Shown: piece after piece, positions 10,034 through 18,900 of the stretch | Numbering within the stretch: position 1 is the stretch's first letter | Layout of the letters: the number at the start of each line of letters is the position of its first letter | Source of the DNA: Gammaproteobacteria bacterium RIFOXYD12_FULL_61_37 | GTDB taxonomy: Bacteria > Pseudomonadota > Gammaproteobacteria > Chromatiales > Chromatiaceae | Assembly: GCA_001801995.1 (NCBI GenBank) | Contig: MGZB01000029.1 | Span: 1 to 39,446 of the forward strand | Reading direction: 5' to 3' | Length of the DNA stretch: 39,446 bases | The notes under the pieces: generated by a model | What the model saw: only the letters and a program-made list of their open reading frames with translations | What the model was told of the DNA's origin: nothing | Databases searched by the model: none | Position numbers and translations under genes: made by a program

Positions 10034-12131
10034 GCGCGGCCCAGGCTCGTTGCAGCCTGCGTTGAAGGATGCCGGTGCCGCTGCCCACTTTCAGAGCCAG
10101 GACGCCGCGTACCGCCTGACTGGCGGCGAGGGGCATTTCCTGTAACTCCAGTCGCAGCCGGTAGATGGCCGCTTCGGGGGTCACCTGTCCATCGGGGGAT
10201 CGACTGGCGGCCAGGCTGCCGCCATGGGTCGAGGCGACGTAGAGATCGCTACGGCCGAGCTGCTGCACCGGCGCGGGGTCGATTCCCTTCAGCACGACCT
10301 CCACCGGTCCCAGGGCCAGATCTTCCGGGTAGAAGCGTCCCCGGTCACCGGGCCTGACGGAATCTATATCCTCTTCGTCCAGGTAGGCGATGACCTCGCT
10401 CTTGCCGGGGGCTACCAGATAGGCCAGTTCCTCGCTGGGCTCGACCCAGCGCCCCGGCGTCATATCTTCCGCCCGGGTCTGGATCCGCCCGTCGAAGGGG
10501 GCCTTTACCACCAACCGCCCCTGGCGTTCCTGCTGCCGGCGAATCTCTAAACGGGCCTTCTCCAGGCGCTCTTCCAGCACCAGCCGCTGTTCCAGCTTTT
10601 TGGGGTCGCCGGCCTGGCGGGAGAGTTCCAGGGCGGCGAAGCGTGCCTCCCGCCGCTGGCGCTCCAATTCCTGGCCGATTTCGGGGTCGATGAAACGGAA
10701 TAGAAGGTCGCCCTTGGCCACCTGTTTACCGGGGCTGGCCTGGGACTCGATCAGCATGGCGGAGCTGGGGGCGAAGATGGCCTGGAAGGCAGCGGCCCGG
10801 TGGACTGCGGGCATTTCCAAGGTACTGCGCCAGGGGATGATCAGGGCGAGCAAGACCAGCGCCGCCACCAGGGCGTTGCGGCGGGTCCGGCAATTCCACT
10901 GCATCTCCCCGCCCCGGCGGCGCCATTCGCCGACCTCGCGATAAATGGGCAGGGCGATGAACCAGGTGACTTCCACGGTCATGAGGAAGATCCCCAGCAC
11001 CTTGAAGAAGAGGTGGTAGACCACCAGGGCAATGCCGAGAAAGAGCAGCGCCCGGTAGATCCAGGTGGCATAGGCGTAGCCCAGCAGGATGCGGAGCCGG
11101 CGCGCCCCGATTCCCTCTGGGGGTGGTGCGCCGAGACCGAAGAGTGCCTCGCGCAGCCGCCAGCGGCCGAAGCGGAAGGCGCGGTCCTGAAGATTCGGCA
11201 GGCCCAAGAGATCGCTGAAGAGGTAATAGCCGTCGAAGCGCATCAAGGGGTTGAGGTTGACCAGCAGACTCATGAGCCAACTGGCGGCGGCGAGAACGAA
11301 GGCGGCACTACGGGCGGGGCTGTCGGGCAGGAAAGCCCCGAGCAGGGTTGCAATCGCGGCGAGGGCGAGTTCCGCCAGCACCCCGGCGGCACCGATGAGC
11401 AGGCGCTGGCGGCGGGAGGTGAGCCGCCAGGCATCGCTGGTATCGGTGTAGAGCACCGGCCAGAGCACCATGAAGGCGACGCCGATGGTGGGGACCCGGA
11501 CCCCGAAATGCTTCGCGGTGTAGGCATGTCCCAGTTCATGGACCAGCTTGGCGCCGGTCAGGGTCAATGCCAGGACCAAGGCCCCGCCGGGGGTGAAGAA
11601 ATAGGGAAAGGTGGCGAGGAAGGCATCCCACTGCCGGGAGACGAGGAAAAGCCCGATGAGGGCCACCAGCCCGAGGGCCAGGGGAAAGGCCGGTGTGAAG
11701 ACCCACTTCAGCCGGGGCAGGGTAAGTTCCAGAAACCGGTCCGGATGCCAGAGGGGGATGCGGAAGAAGAGGTAACCGTGCAGCAAACGGCTCCAGGGCG
11801 AGCGACGGGCGCGAGCAGCAAACCCCTGCAAGGTGGCGGCATCGAGCCGAAGCAGTTGCTCCCGGTGCAGGAACTCTTGCAGGCGCAACACCCGTTCCCC
11901 GTCCAGGTCCAACCCGGTCTCGGCGCACACCTGGGCTACCAGCGCATCGGCGCTGATCTCGCCACCCCGCACCCAGCGGCGCAACAGCTCGAACTCGGCC
12001 CGGCCGATGCTGAAGTAGCGCTGACGCACCGGGTCATGGAGGGTCCAGGTGGGGGCACCCTCGGCGGTGGCGGCGCCGGGATGGAGGCTCAACTCCTCTC
12101 GGAGTGGAGGCAGAGGTAGGCTGGGGATCAT
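10011..12131 (-). CDS. PqqD-like / M50 metalloprotease / HlyD fusion membrane protein
   Basis: A 706-residue polytopic inner-membrane protein. Residues about 28-97 ([20 protein letters not shown]...[13 protein letters not shown]) look like a PqqD-type winged helix. Multiple transmembrane helices from about 145 to 440 contain a site-2-protease-type zinc site, HELGH at 198-202, and a second motif [16 protein letters not shown] at 292-307. From about 440 to 690 comes a HlyD-type periplasmic adaptor: lipoyl-like half, coiled coil rich in Glu/Arg/Gln, second half ([10 protein letters not shown]), then a beta-barrel-like part. Proteins of this plan are often named putative peptide zinc metalloprotease. 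It is the last gene of the giant-protein operon, 151 bases after the preceding gene, across a palindromic repeat. Its role could be processing or gating of the exported protein; this is inference. Confidence 0.85.
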   Translation of the reverse strand: MIPSLPLPPLREELSLHPGAATAEGAPTWTLHDPVRQRYFSIGRAEFELLRRWVRGGEISADALVAQVCAETGLDLDGERVLRLQEFLHREQLLRLDAATLQGFAARARRSPWSRLLHGYLFFRIPLWHPDRFLELTLPRLKWVFTPAFPLALGLVALIGLFLVSRQWDAFLATFPYFFTPGGALVLALTLTGAKLVHELGHAYTAKHFGVRVPTIGVAFMVLWPVLYTDTSDAWRLTSRRQRLLIGAAGVLAELALAAIATLLGAFLPDSPARSAAFVLAAASWLMSLLVNLNPLMRFDGYYLFSDLLGLPNLQDRAFRFGRWRLREALFGLGAPPPEGIGARRLRILLGYAYATWIYRALLFLGIALVVYHLFFKVLGIFLMTVEVTWFIALPIYREVGEWRRRGGEMQWNCRTRRNALVAALVLLALIIPWRSTLEMPAVHRAAAFQAIFAPSSAMLIESQASPGKQVAKGDLLFRFIDPEIGQELERQRREARFAALELSRQAGDPKKLEQRLVLEERLEKARLEIRRQQERQGRLVVKAPFDGRIQTRAEDMTPGRWVEPSEELAYLVAPGKSEVIAYLDEEDIDSVRPGDRGRFYPEDLALGPVEVVLKGIDPAPVQQLGRSDLYVASTHGGSLAASRSPDGQVTPEAAIYRLRLELQEMPLAASQAVRGVLALKVGSGTGILQRRLQRAWAALIRETGF

Positions 12132-12146
12132 GGTGTGTATTAATTA

Positions 12147-12275
12147 GGCTTGAGGCTTTGCGGGTTCTGGAAAGGTATAAGCGCGCCGTAACCCAACGGA
12201 CTCCCGGCTCCTGTTGGGTTACGGTGGAAATACCGCCTAACCCAACCTACGAATTCAAGCCTCAAGCCTCAAGCC
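12147..12275. repeat. Palindromic intergenic element with flanking GGCTTGA/TCAAGCC tags
   Basis: The core is an inverted repeat of CCGTAACCCAAC (12186-12197) and GTTGGGTTACGG (12213-12224), followed by another half-copy (CCTAACCCAACCTAC, 12236-12250). A GGCTTGA tag (12147-12153) lies on the left and three tandem TCAAGCC units (12255-12275) on the right. The same core recurs at 14331-14407, which confirms a dispersed repeat. It separates the last two genes of the operon. Confidence 0.8.
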
Positions 12276-12282
12276 TTCCCCC

Positions 12283-13629
12283 TCACCACCCCAATCGCTG
12301 CCGCACGGCCGCCCAGGGTCGGCGGAAGAGATAGTAGATCAGGGGGGCTCTTTCGCCGTAGATCTTGCCCACGCCCTTCAGGCCGAGCCGGGCGCCCTTG
12401 CCGGGTTCGAAGGCGGCACGGGCGCGGAAGGCGAGGGTGCCATCGGGGGTGGCTTCGGCCTCGTAGGCGGCGTGGCTGAGCTTGGCATCGCGGGGATGGC
12501 CGGGATCGGTGTTGAGAAACAGGCGCACCTGGGACCCTGGGGTCAGCCGGATGGCATCGGCCACCGGGACCCAGAGCTGGAGCTCCGAGCGGGCGGGGTC
12601 GGCGAGGAGCATGACCCGTTCCCCGGTGCGCACCGGCCGGCCCAACCACTGGTTGCGGTCGGTAAAGACGGCAACCCCTGGCCGTTCGGCCCGGACCTGA
12701 ATCCGTTTCAGCAGCTCATCCAGATAGCGGACCTCGGCCTCCCGCTCCTCGACCCGCGCCCGCAGCAAGGCCACCTCACCCTTGCTGTTGGGTTCGCTGA
12801 AGGATCGCTGTTCGGCCGCCAGCAGTTCGGCACGGGAGACCTCCAGGGTCTTGAGGGCTACCGCAAGCCGGTTGCGGTGATCGGTATCCTCAAGGCGGAA
12901 CAGGAGCTGGCCGCGCTCGACCTGCTGGTTGGGTTCAACCTCTACCGACGCGATCACCCCCTCGCTGGGGGCAGCGACCACCAGCGGGTCCTGGGCGACC
13001 ACCTCGGCGGGGGCCAGGGCCGACTCCCGCACGGGAAACAGTAGGGCCAGAAAGACAACGCCCGCCGCTATGGCCTCACGCCGTCCGAAATTGAAACGTA
13101 GCGGGGCGCGGCGCGGCGCCAGTGCCCGCCAGGCATGGCCATAGGCACCGGTGAGGCGTTCCAGGAGCGCCAGCTCGGATTCCCGCCAGGGTTCCGGCCG
13201 CAGGAATATCAATCCCCCCTCCACCTTGCCGTCGCGTCCTGCGAAGGGTGCCCAGAGCAGGCCGTTGGGTGCCCATTCGGGGACTTCCAAGCGCAATTCA
13301 ACAGGCAGTTCATCCAAGGCGATGGTGCAGAGGGCGGCCCCAGCCGTGCCCGCGAGGACCGAGGCAACGGCCGCCAGCCAGCGGGCAAGCGGCGCCTGGG
13401 GATCGGGGGCGGTGACACCGGAAAGGGCGATAACCCGCGCCCCGGCCGGGGCGTAACGCCAGAGGGCCGCCTGCCGGTAGGGGACGAGGCGGCGGCTGTC
13501 GTTGACGGCCAGATAGGCGAGATTGGCCTCGCTTTCCGCCTCCCGCGCCTCCTTTTCCAGTTGGATCAGGCCGGCCAGGAGCTGGAGTTGCCGCTGGGCG
13601 TCAAGGTTGACTGAAGGTTGCGGTTCCAC
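12283..13629 (-). CDS. HlyD-family membrane-fusion protein with GAF-like N-terminus
   Basis: A 448-residue protein starting at a GTG inside the end of the upstream adaptor gene (29-base overlap), so it is translationally coupled. Residues about 15-180 look like a cytoplasmic GAF-type sensor domain (LVPYRQAALWRYAPAGARVIALSGV, VPEWAPNGLLWAPFAGRDGKVEGGLIFL). One transmembrane helix follows near 185-205 (EAIAAGVVFLALLFPV). Then comes a HlyD-type periplasmic part with lipoyl halves (APSEGVIASVEVEPNQQVERGQLLFRLE; PGVAVFTD) and a coiled coil between them. Its GAF-like head would let a cytoplasmic signal reach the export complex; that is inference. It is third of four genes downstream of the giant protein. 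Confidence 0.8.
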   Translation of the reverse strand: MEPQPSVNLDAQRQLQLLAGLIQLEKEAREAESEANLAYLAVNDSRRLVPYRQAALWRYAPAGARVIALSGVTAPDPQAPLARWLAAVASVLAGTAGAALCTIALDELPVELRLEVPEWAPNGLLWAPFAGRDGKVEGGLIFLRPEPWRESELALLERLTGAYGHAWRALAPRRAPLRFNFGRREAIAAGVVFLALLFPVRESALAPAEVVAQDPLVVAAPSEGVIASVEVEPNQQVERGQLLFRLEDTDHRNRLAVALKTLEVSRAELLAAEQRSFSEPNSKGEVALLRARVEEREAEVRYLDELLKRIQVRAERPGVAVFTDRNQWLGRPVRTGERVMLLADPARSELQLWVPVADAIRLTPGSQVRLFLNTDPGHPRDAKLSHAAYEAEATPDGTLAFRARAAFEPGKGARLGLKGVGKIYGERAPLIYYLFRRPWAAVRQRLGW

Positions 13630-14428
13630 TCATGCCTGCCAGGAGGTTGTTATCGGGTTCGAGAATGTGTCCAATGACGTCGATGGTCCCGCTCACGGGA
13701 TCGACGCGGGCGCCGATGCGTTGCACCTCGGCCTCGTAGAGCTTGCCGGTCTCGTCGATGCGGACCTGGAAACGGGAGCCTTGGTTGACGCGGGTCAGGC
13801 TGTTCGAGGGTATGTGCAAGCGCACCTCCAGCCCGCCCGCGTCGAGGATGTCGAGCAGGGGCGCCCCGCTGGAGACGCCGGCATAGGGGGCAACGCGCAG
13901 GGCCACCACGCGCCCGTCGAAGGGGGCGGTCACATCGCAGAGGGAGACCTGGGCCTCGTAGAGGGAGACATCGGCCCTGGCCATGGCGGCCTGGGACTCG
14001 GCCACCGCCACCTCCAGCTCGCTCACGGCGTTGTATTGGGCCAGGCTCTTGCGGGCGCGCAGGGTCTTGTCCGCCGAATCCAGCTCAGCTTTTGACTTTG
14101 CAAGCTGTGCGCGCGGCAGGCGGCAATCGAAGGCGATCAGGATGTCGCCCTTGCGGAAGCTGTCGCCAGGGCGCACGTCCAGGCGCAGGATGTCGGCGTT
14201 GATGCGGCTCGACAGGGTGGTCTCGATGTTGGAGGCGACCAGGACACGCACCTCGGGTCCGTCGGCGGCCAGGGCTGACAGGGGCAGGAAGGCGCAAGCC
14301 AAAATAGCAGGCCAGACAGGCTTGAGGCCCGTAGGTTGGGTTAGGCGCGCACACCCAGGAGCATGGATGACCCCGGTGGGGTGCCAGCGCGCCGTAACCC
14401 AACCTACGAAACTACGTCCGCAGTTCAA
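13601..14428 (-). CDS. Periplasmic adaptor (HlyD/RND-type membrane-fusion protein)
   Basis: A protein of up to 275 residues with a hydrophobic export segment (AILACAFLPLSALAA, ending near residue 55), two lipoyl halves (LRLDVRPGDSFRKGDILIAFDC and DVTAPFDGRVVALRVAPYAGVSSGAPLLDI), a coiled coil, and a beta-barrel region. It is short for the family. The start is uncertain. A TTG at 14428 overlaps the preceding stop (TTGA), but translation from it would run through an entire palindromic repeat (14331-14407). An internal TTG just before ACAFLPLSALAA would give a short, more conventional signal peptide. It bridges the TolC-like channel to the inner-membrane partners. Confidence 0.82.
   Translation of the reverse strand: MNCGRSFVGWVTARWHPTGVIHAPGCARLTQPTGLKPVWPAILACAFLPLSALAADGPEVRVLVASNIETTLSSRINADILRLDVRPGDSFRKGDILIAFDCRLPRAQLAKSKAELDSADKTLRARKSLAQYNAVSELEVAVAESQAAMARADVSLYEAQVSLCDVTAPFDGRVVALRVAPYAGVSSGAPLLDILDAGGLEVRLHIPSNSLTRVNQGSRFQVRIDETGKLYEAEVQRIGARVDPVSGTIDVIGHILEPDNNLLAGMSGTATFSQP
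14331..14407. repeat. Palindromic repeat inside the adaptor 5' end
   Basis: The left arm GTAGGTTGGGTTAGGCGCGC (14331-14350) and the right arm (14387-14407, GCGCGCC then GTAACCCAACCTAC) are inverted copies that differ by one base. The GTAACCCAAC core and a neighbouring ggcttgaggc tag (14320-14329) are shared with 12147-12275. This copy lies within the first codons of the adaptor if its upstream TTG start is used. Confidence 0.85.
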
Positions 14429-15957
14429 AGCGGGCGAGCCAACTGCTGTTCGATCTGCTGGGTCAAATCCTTGACCGGGACCTGGGAGAAGGCATAGTCC
14501 TTCACGGCGAACAGGCTGTAATCGAGGGGGTCCACCCCGACGGTATGGAACAGCCGTGCCTGACTGGCATGGAGTTGCGCCAGGCTGACTTCTTGACGCA
14601 TGCGCGCCGCCAGGGTCTCGGCACTGGCCAGGACCACATCCATCTGACTCCGGGTCTCGGCCTGCTGACCGCGCTGGGTGAGTTCGCCCAGGCGGTTCTC
14701 CACGCGCAACATCTCCCCCGCCAGGGCATGGTCATCCCTGGCCAGTTGGTAGCGGGCATGCCCCACCCATACCTGGGTCAGGACCGCCATGGACAGGGCC
14801 ATGCGGCGGCTGTCGGCCAGTTCCACATGGGCCTGGGCCTCACGCTTCTCGGCCGGTCCCTTGTGGATGGCGTGGATCAGATTCCAGGAGAGCCGCAGGG
14901 CCACGTCGAACCAGGAGTTGTTGTAGAGGAAGGAGTTGTCGTTGGCGTGCCCACCGAGTGAGAGCTCAAGCCCCGGATACATGCGCAGTACGGCCTTTTT
15001 CACGTCCAGGACGCGGATGCGGGTCTTGTAGTCCTCCTCGCGCAGTTCGGGCTGGTTGGCGAGGGCCAATTGCTCCAACTCTTCAAGTGAACGGCCAAGC
15101 TGTCCGGGCACGTCCATGCCCTTGGGAACGGCCACCCGGTAATCCGCGCCGGGACCGAGATTCATCAGCGCGCCCAGCCGTGCCTTGGCGAGGGTCATCT
15201 CCTTGCGCAGCTTGGAAAGCTCTTCCAGTGCCTTCATCAGGCGCTTCTGGTAATTGAGGGCGACTTCGGGGTTTTGGGCGGCGGTGGATTCCATTTTGCG
15301 CGAATCGCCCAGGGCGCGACGGGTCTTGGTGATCAGCCGGTTCAGATCGGGCAGCAGCCGCTGTGCCGCCACCGCGTTCCAGTAGGCCTCGTTGGTGTCG
15401 AGCCAGATGTTCTGCATGACACGACGGCGGCGTTCCAGGGTGATCAGGACATCGGTGGCCTTCTGCTCGGCGGTGACCTTGCTGACGCCAAAGTCGAGGA
15501 CGTTCCAGACCAGGTTCAGATTGGCGTCGGCGTAGGACCGCTCCTGGGAGGTGGAGGGGATCAGGGTGACCTGACGCGACTCTATGCCCATGCTGGTGCC
15601 GCCGCTGTAGTTGCTCCGGTTGGAATAACCGGCGTCAAGGGCCAGGCGCGGCAGCATATCGGCCGAGGCAGACTGGAGGATACGGTTCGCCAGGGCGATC
15701 TCCATCTGCTTGACTCTGTGGTCCAGGTTGTACTTGAGGGCGCGGGCCAACGCCTCGGGCAGGGTCACGGGGCCCGTGATGGGCTCTTGCTGGGCGAACA
15801 TCTGGTCATGGTCGCTGCGGATACGGTCCTGGACCTCGGCGGCGGTCATGGGTTTAGGCTGAATCGCGCAGCCGGTTGAGCCCGCCATAACAGCGATCAT
15901 TGCGGCCAGAAGGGTCTTTCGCGCTTTCAAAGTTGTTCTCCCAAGGATTGGTTTCAT
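14425..15957 (-). CDS. TolC/OprM-like outer-membrane lipoprotein
   Basis: A 510-residue outer-membrane efflux channel. The N-terminal segment LLAAMIAVMAGSTGC is a lipoprotein signal, with the lipidated Cys near residue 31. Two TolC-type halves follow, with long helices (ALARALKYNLDHRVKQMEIALANRILQSASADMLPRL, about 69-106; ALANQPELREEDYKTRI and later repeats). It starts 18 bases after the giant surface-protein gene stops and overlaps the next adaptor gene at TTGA, so it is clearly in the same operon. It is likely the outer-membrane exit duct for the giant protein. It is distinct from the second TolC-like protein at 37610-38866. Confidence 0.9.
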   Translation of the reverse strand: MKPILGRTTLKARKTLLAAMIAVMAGSTGCAIQPKPMTAAEVQDRIRSDHDQMFAQQEPITGPVTLPEALARALKYNLDHRVKQMEIALANRILQSASADMLPRLALDAGYSNRSNYSGGTSMGIESRQVTLIPSTSQERSYADANLNLVWNVLDFGVSKVTAEQKATDVLITLERRRRVMQNIWLDTNEAYWNAVAAQRLLPDLNRLITKTRRALGDSRKMESTAAQNPEVALNYQKRLMKALEELSKLRKEMTLAKARLGALMNLGPGADYRVAVPKGMDVPGQLGRSLEELEQLALANQPELREEDYKTRIRVLDVKKAVLRMYPGLELSLGGHANDNSFLYNNSWFDVALRLSWNLIHAIHKGPAEKREAQAHVELADSRRMALSMAVLTQVWVGHARYQLARDDHALAGEMLRVENRLGELTQRGQQAETRSQMDVVLASAETLAARMRQEVSLAQLHASQARLFHTVGVDPLDYSLFAVKDYAFSQVPVKDLTQQIEQQLARPL

Positions 15958-15975
15958 TTGAGTCTGATCGCCGTC

Positions 15976-18900
15976 CTATTGGGACATGCGTTTGAGGAAG
16001 GACCGCTGCTCGTCGTCCATGCGGTCGTTCCAGCCATTGCCGGGCTGTCCGGCGGGTTCCGCCTCCGGGAGCGGAACTCCCGCGGCCGGTGGCTCGGTCA
16101 GGCCATCGATGAACGCAGCCTCCGCGGCACGCCGTTGCAACTCGTCACGAATCTGGTCGAGGTTGTCGAAACGCAGGGATTCCTGGCCGGGGATGACCTC
16201 ATTGAGTGCGGTCAGGAAGTTGAAGCGGTCCTCGCCGGTGTTCAGCTCCTGGGCCACCGCCAACAGGGATTCGATGCCGTTGTACCGGACGACCTCGTTG
16301 GGCTCGCCGTTGCCGTACTGACGAAGAATGCCCGCGACATCGTCATTCACCGAGTGATGCACGTATTGGTTCGACGGCAGATCCGAGCCGGAGCCGAACT
16401 GATCGGTGCGCAAATACTGCGGCTCATAAGGACCCGGCCACTGGCCGGTGAACTCGTCAGGCTCGTATTTCTCCGGGGCTTCGAGGGTTGGCCTGGACGG
16501 GGGACTGGGTTCCTGCATCACCGGGTCATGGGCGCCCTGAATGCGGATGATGAGTTCCGCGGAATCCGAGCCGCCATGGCCATCGCTGACGCTGTAGGTA
16601 AAGGTGTCGGTCAGGGTATCGCCGATCTCCAAGGCCTGAATTCGAGGATTGCCGTTGTCCAGGGCATAGCTGTAAGTCCCATCCGCGTTCAGGGTCAGGC
16701 TGCCGTAGGCTCCCGTCAGGGCGGTGCCGGCAACCCCGGCGGTACCCCTGCCTGCTTCGGCGCCGGTACGAATGGTGTTCACGGCCAGGGTATCGCTGGT
16801 GTCGATGTCCTGGTCCAGTCCGCCCTGGTTATCGGTCAGGACATTGCCCCTAGCCGGGATGCCACTGTCCTCGGTAACACTGCTGCTGTTGTCCACCGCC
16901 ACAGGGGCATCGTTGGCTCCGTCGATGATGATGCTGATCTGCGTGACGCTGGCATCGCCATCGCCATCGCCATCGCCATCGCCATCGGCATCGGCAATGC
17001 TGTAGCTGAAGGTATCGGTCAGGGTCTCGCCCAGGCCGAGTGCCTGGACTGCCGGGTTGGCGTTGTCCAGGCTGTAGCTGTAGGTCCCATTGCTGTTGAG
17101 AATCAGGCTGCCGTAAAGACCTCTGACAGGGTTGTCGAGGTTACCGCTGGCGCTGGCCTGGGTCCCGGCGGCCAGGCCGGTAACGATGGCCGGGGTATCG
17201 GCGCCGGGAATGTCGGCTACACCATCGCTACGGTTGCTATCGTTGCCGCTGGCGATGTCCGTACCGGTCAACACATTACCGGTAGCAACCAGGGGGCCGT
17301 CTTCGGAAACACTGTCGGTATCAGCAATGGCCAGTGGCACATCGTCGATGATCTGAACGCGCAGGGTGCCAGTGGCGGTGCCGTTGCCTTCGTCGGTGAG
17401 GGTCAAGGCGATGGGATCGCTGCTCTCGGTGGCCCCGCTGTGGTCGAGGTTGGCCTTGAGGGTATAGCTGTAGCTCAGGGTGCCGCCGGTGGTGATGCCG
17501 CCGACCGCGCTGGTGGAGCTGTAGCCGGTCAGGGTCAGGGTGCCCTCGCCGGTGTCGATGGCGAGCGGGCTCTGGCTCAGATCGGTCAACCGAGCCGCCG
17601 TGACCTCGGTACCGCCGACCTCGATCTTGTCGAGTCCGTCCAGGGCGCTGATCGTGATGCTGCCCGTGGTGGTCTCGCTATCGCCACTGACAAGACCGGC
17701 CTCGGAGACAGTGACCTCACCCGCCGCCGCGCCGTTGCCGTCCACCGGGCCGATGGCCGGTGCGCCGTCGCTGGTACCGTTGAGGGTGATGGTCAGGGTG
17801 GTATCGCTGGTATCGCCATCGGCGTCGGTGATGCGGTAGCTGAACACCTCGGTCATGCTGTCGCCGTTCTTCAAGGCATTGGCGCTGGCGTTATTGTCAT
17901 CCAGATCGTAGCTGTAGCTGCCGTCGGCCCCCAGGGTCAGGGTGCCGTAGCTGCCGGTGACGACGGTACCGTTGGCGCTGGTGGAACCGGCCGCGACATC
18001 GGTGGCCGGCGTGCCATTGCCTGCGATGACCTTGATCACCGGATTGGCCCGGACATCGGCCCCCTGGCGGTCGGCCACATCGCCCGTGGCGCCTGATGCA
18101 AAGACATTGCCCGTCAGGTTGGCGGCGGGGCTCGATGCCGTGCCTTCGGTGATGTTGCGGGCATCGGGGTTGGCCAGGGGGACGTCATCGACGATCCGGA
18201 CGGTCAGGGTCCCGTTGCTGGTACTGCCGCCCCGGTCGGTGACGATCAAGGCGATGGGATCGCTGCTCTCGGTGGCCCCGCTGTGGTCGAGGTTGGCCTT
18301 GAGGGTATAGCTGTAGCTCAGGGTGCCGCCGGTGGTGATGCCACCGACCGCGCTGGTGGAGCTGTAGCCGGTGAGGGTCAGGGTGCCTTCGCCGGTGTCG
18401 ATGATTACCGGCGTGGTGCTGAGGTTGCCCAGTTGAACAGCGCTAACCTCGGTACCGCCGACGCTGATCTTGGTCAGTCCGTCCAATGCACTGATCGTGA
18501 CGCTGGCCGTGGTGGTCTCGCTATCTCCACTGACAAGACCGGCCTCGGAGACACTGGTCTCACCCGTCGCCGCGCCGTTGCCGTCCACCGGGCCGATGGC
18601 CGGTGCGCCGTCGCTGGTACCGTTGAGGGTGATGGTCAGGGTGGTATCGCTGGTATCGCCATCGGCGTCGGTGATGCGGTAGCTGAACACCTCGGTCAGG
18701 CTGTCGCCGTTCTTCAAGGCATTGACGCTGGCGTTATTGTCATCCAGATCGTAGCTGTAGCTGCCGTCGGCCCCCAGGGTCAGGGTGCCGTAGCTGCCGG
18801 TGACTTGGGTGCCGTTGGCGCTGGTGGTGCCAGCGATAACCGCCGTACTGGGTACTGCGTTGCCAGCGATGACCTTGACCACCGGATCGGCCCGGCTATC

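Noticed and set aside
15958-18096. A long open frame on the plus strand opposite the giant gene (and others at 18283-18939, 19892-20725, 21941-23812)
   Set aside because: These are antisense shadows of repetitive GC-rich VCBS coding DNA. Their translations are low-complexity Gly/Ala/Val-rich repeats with no family motifs.
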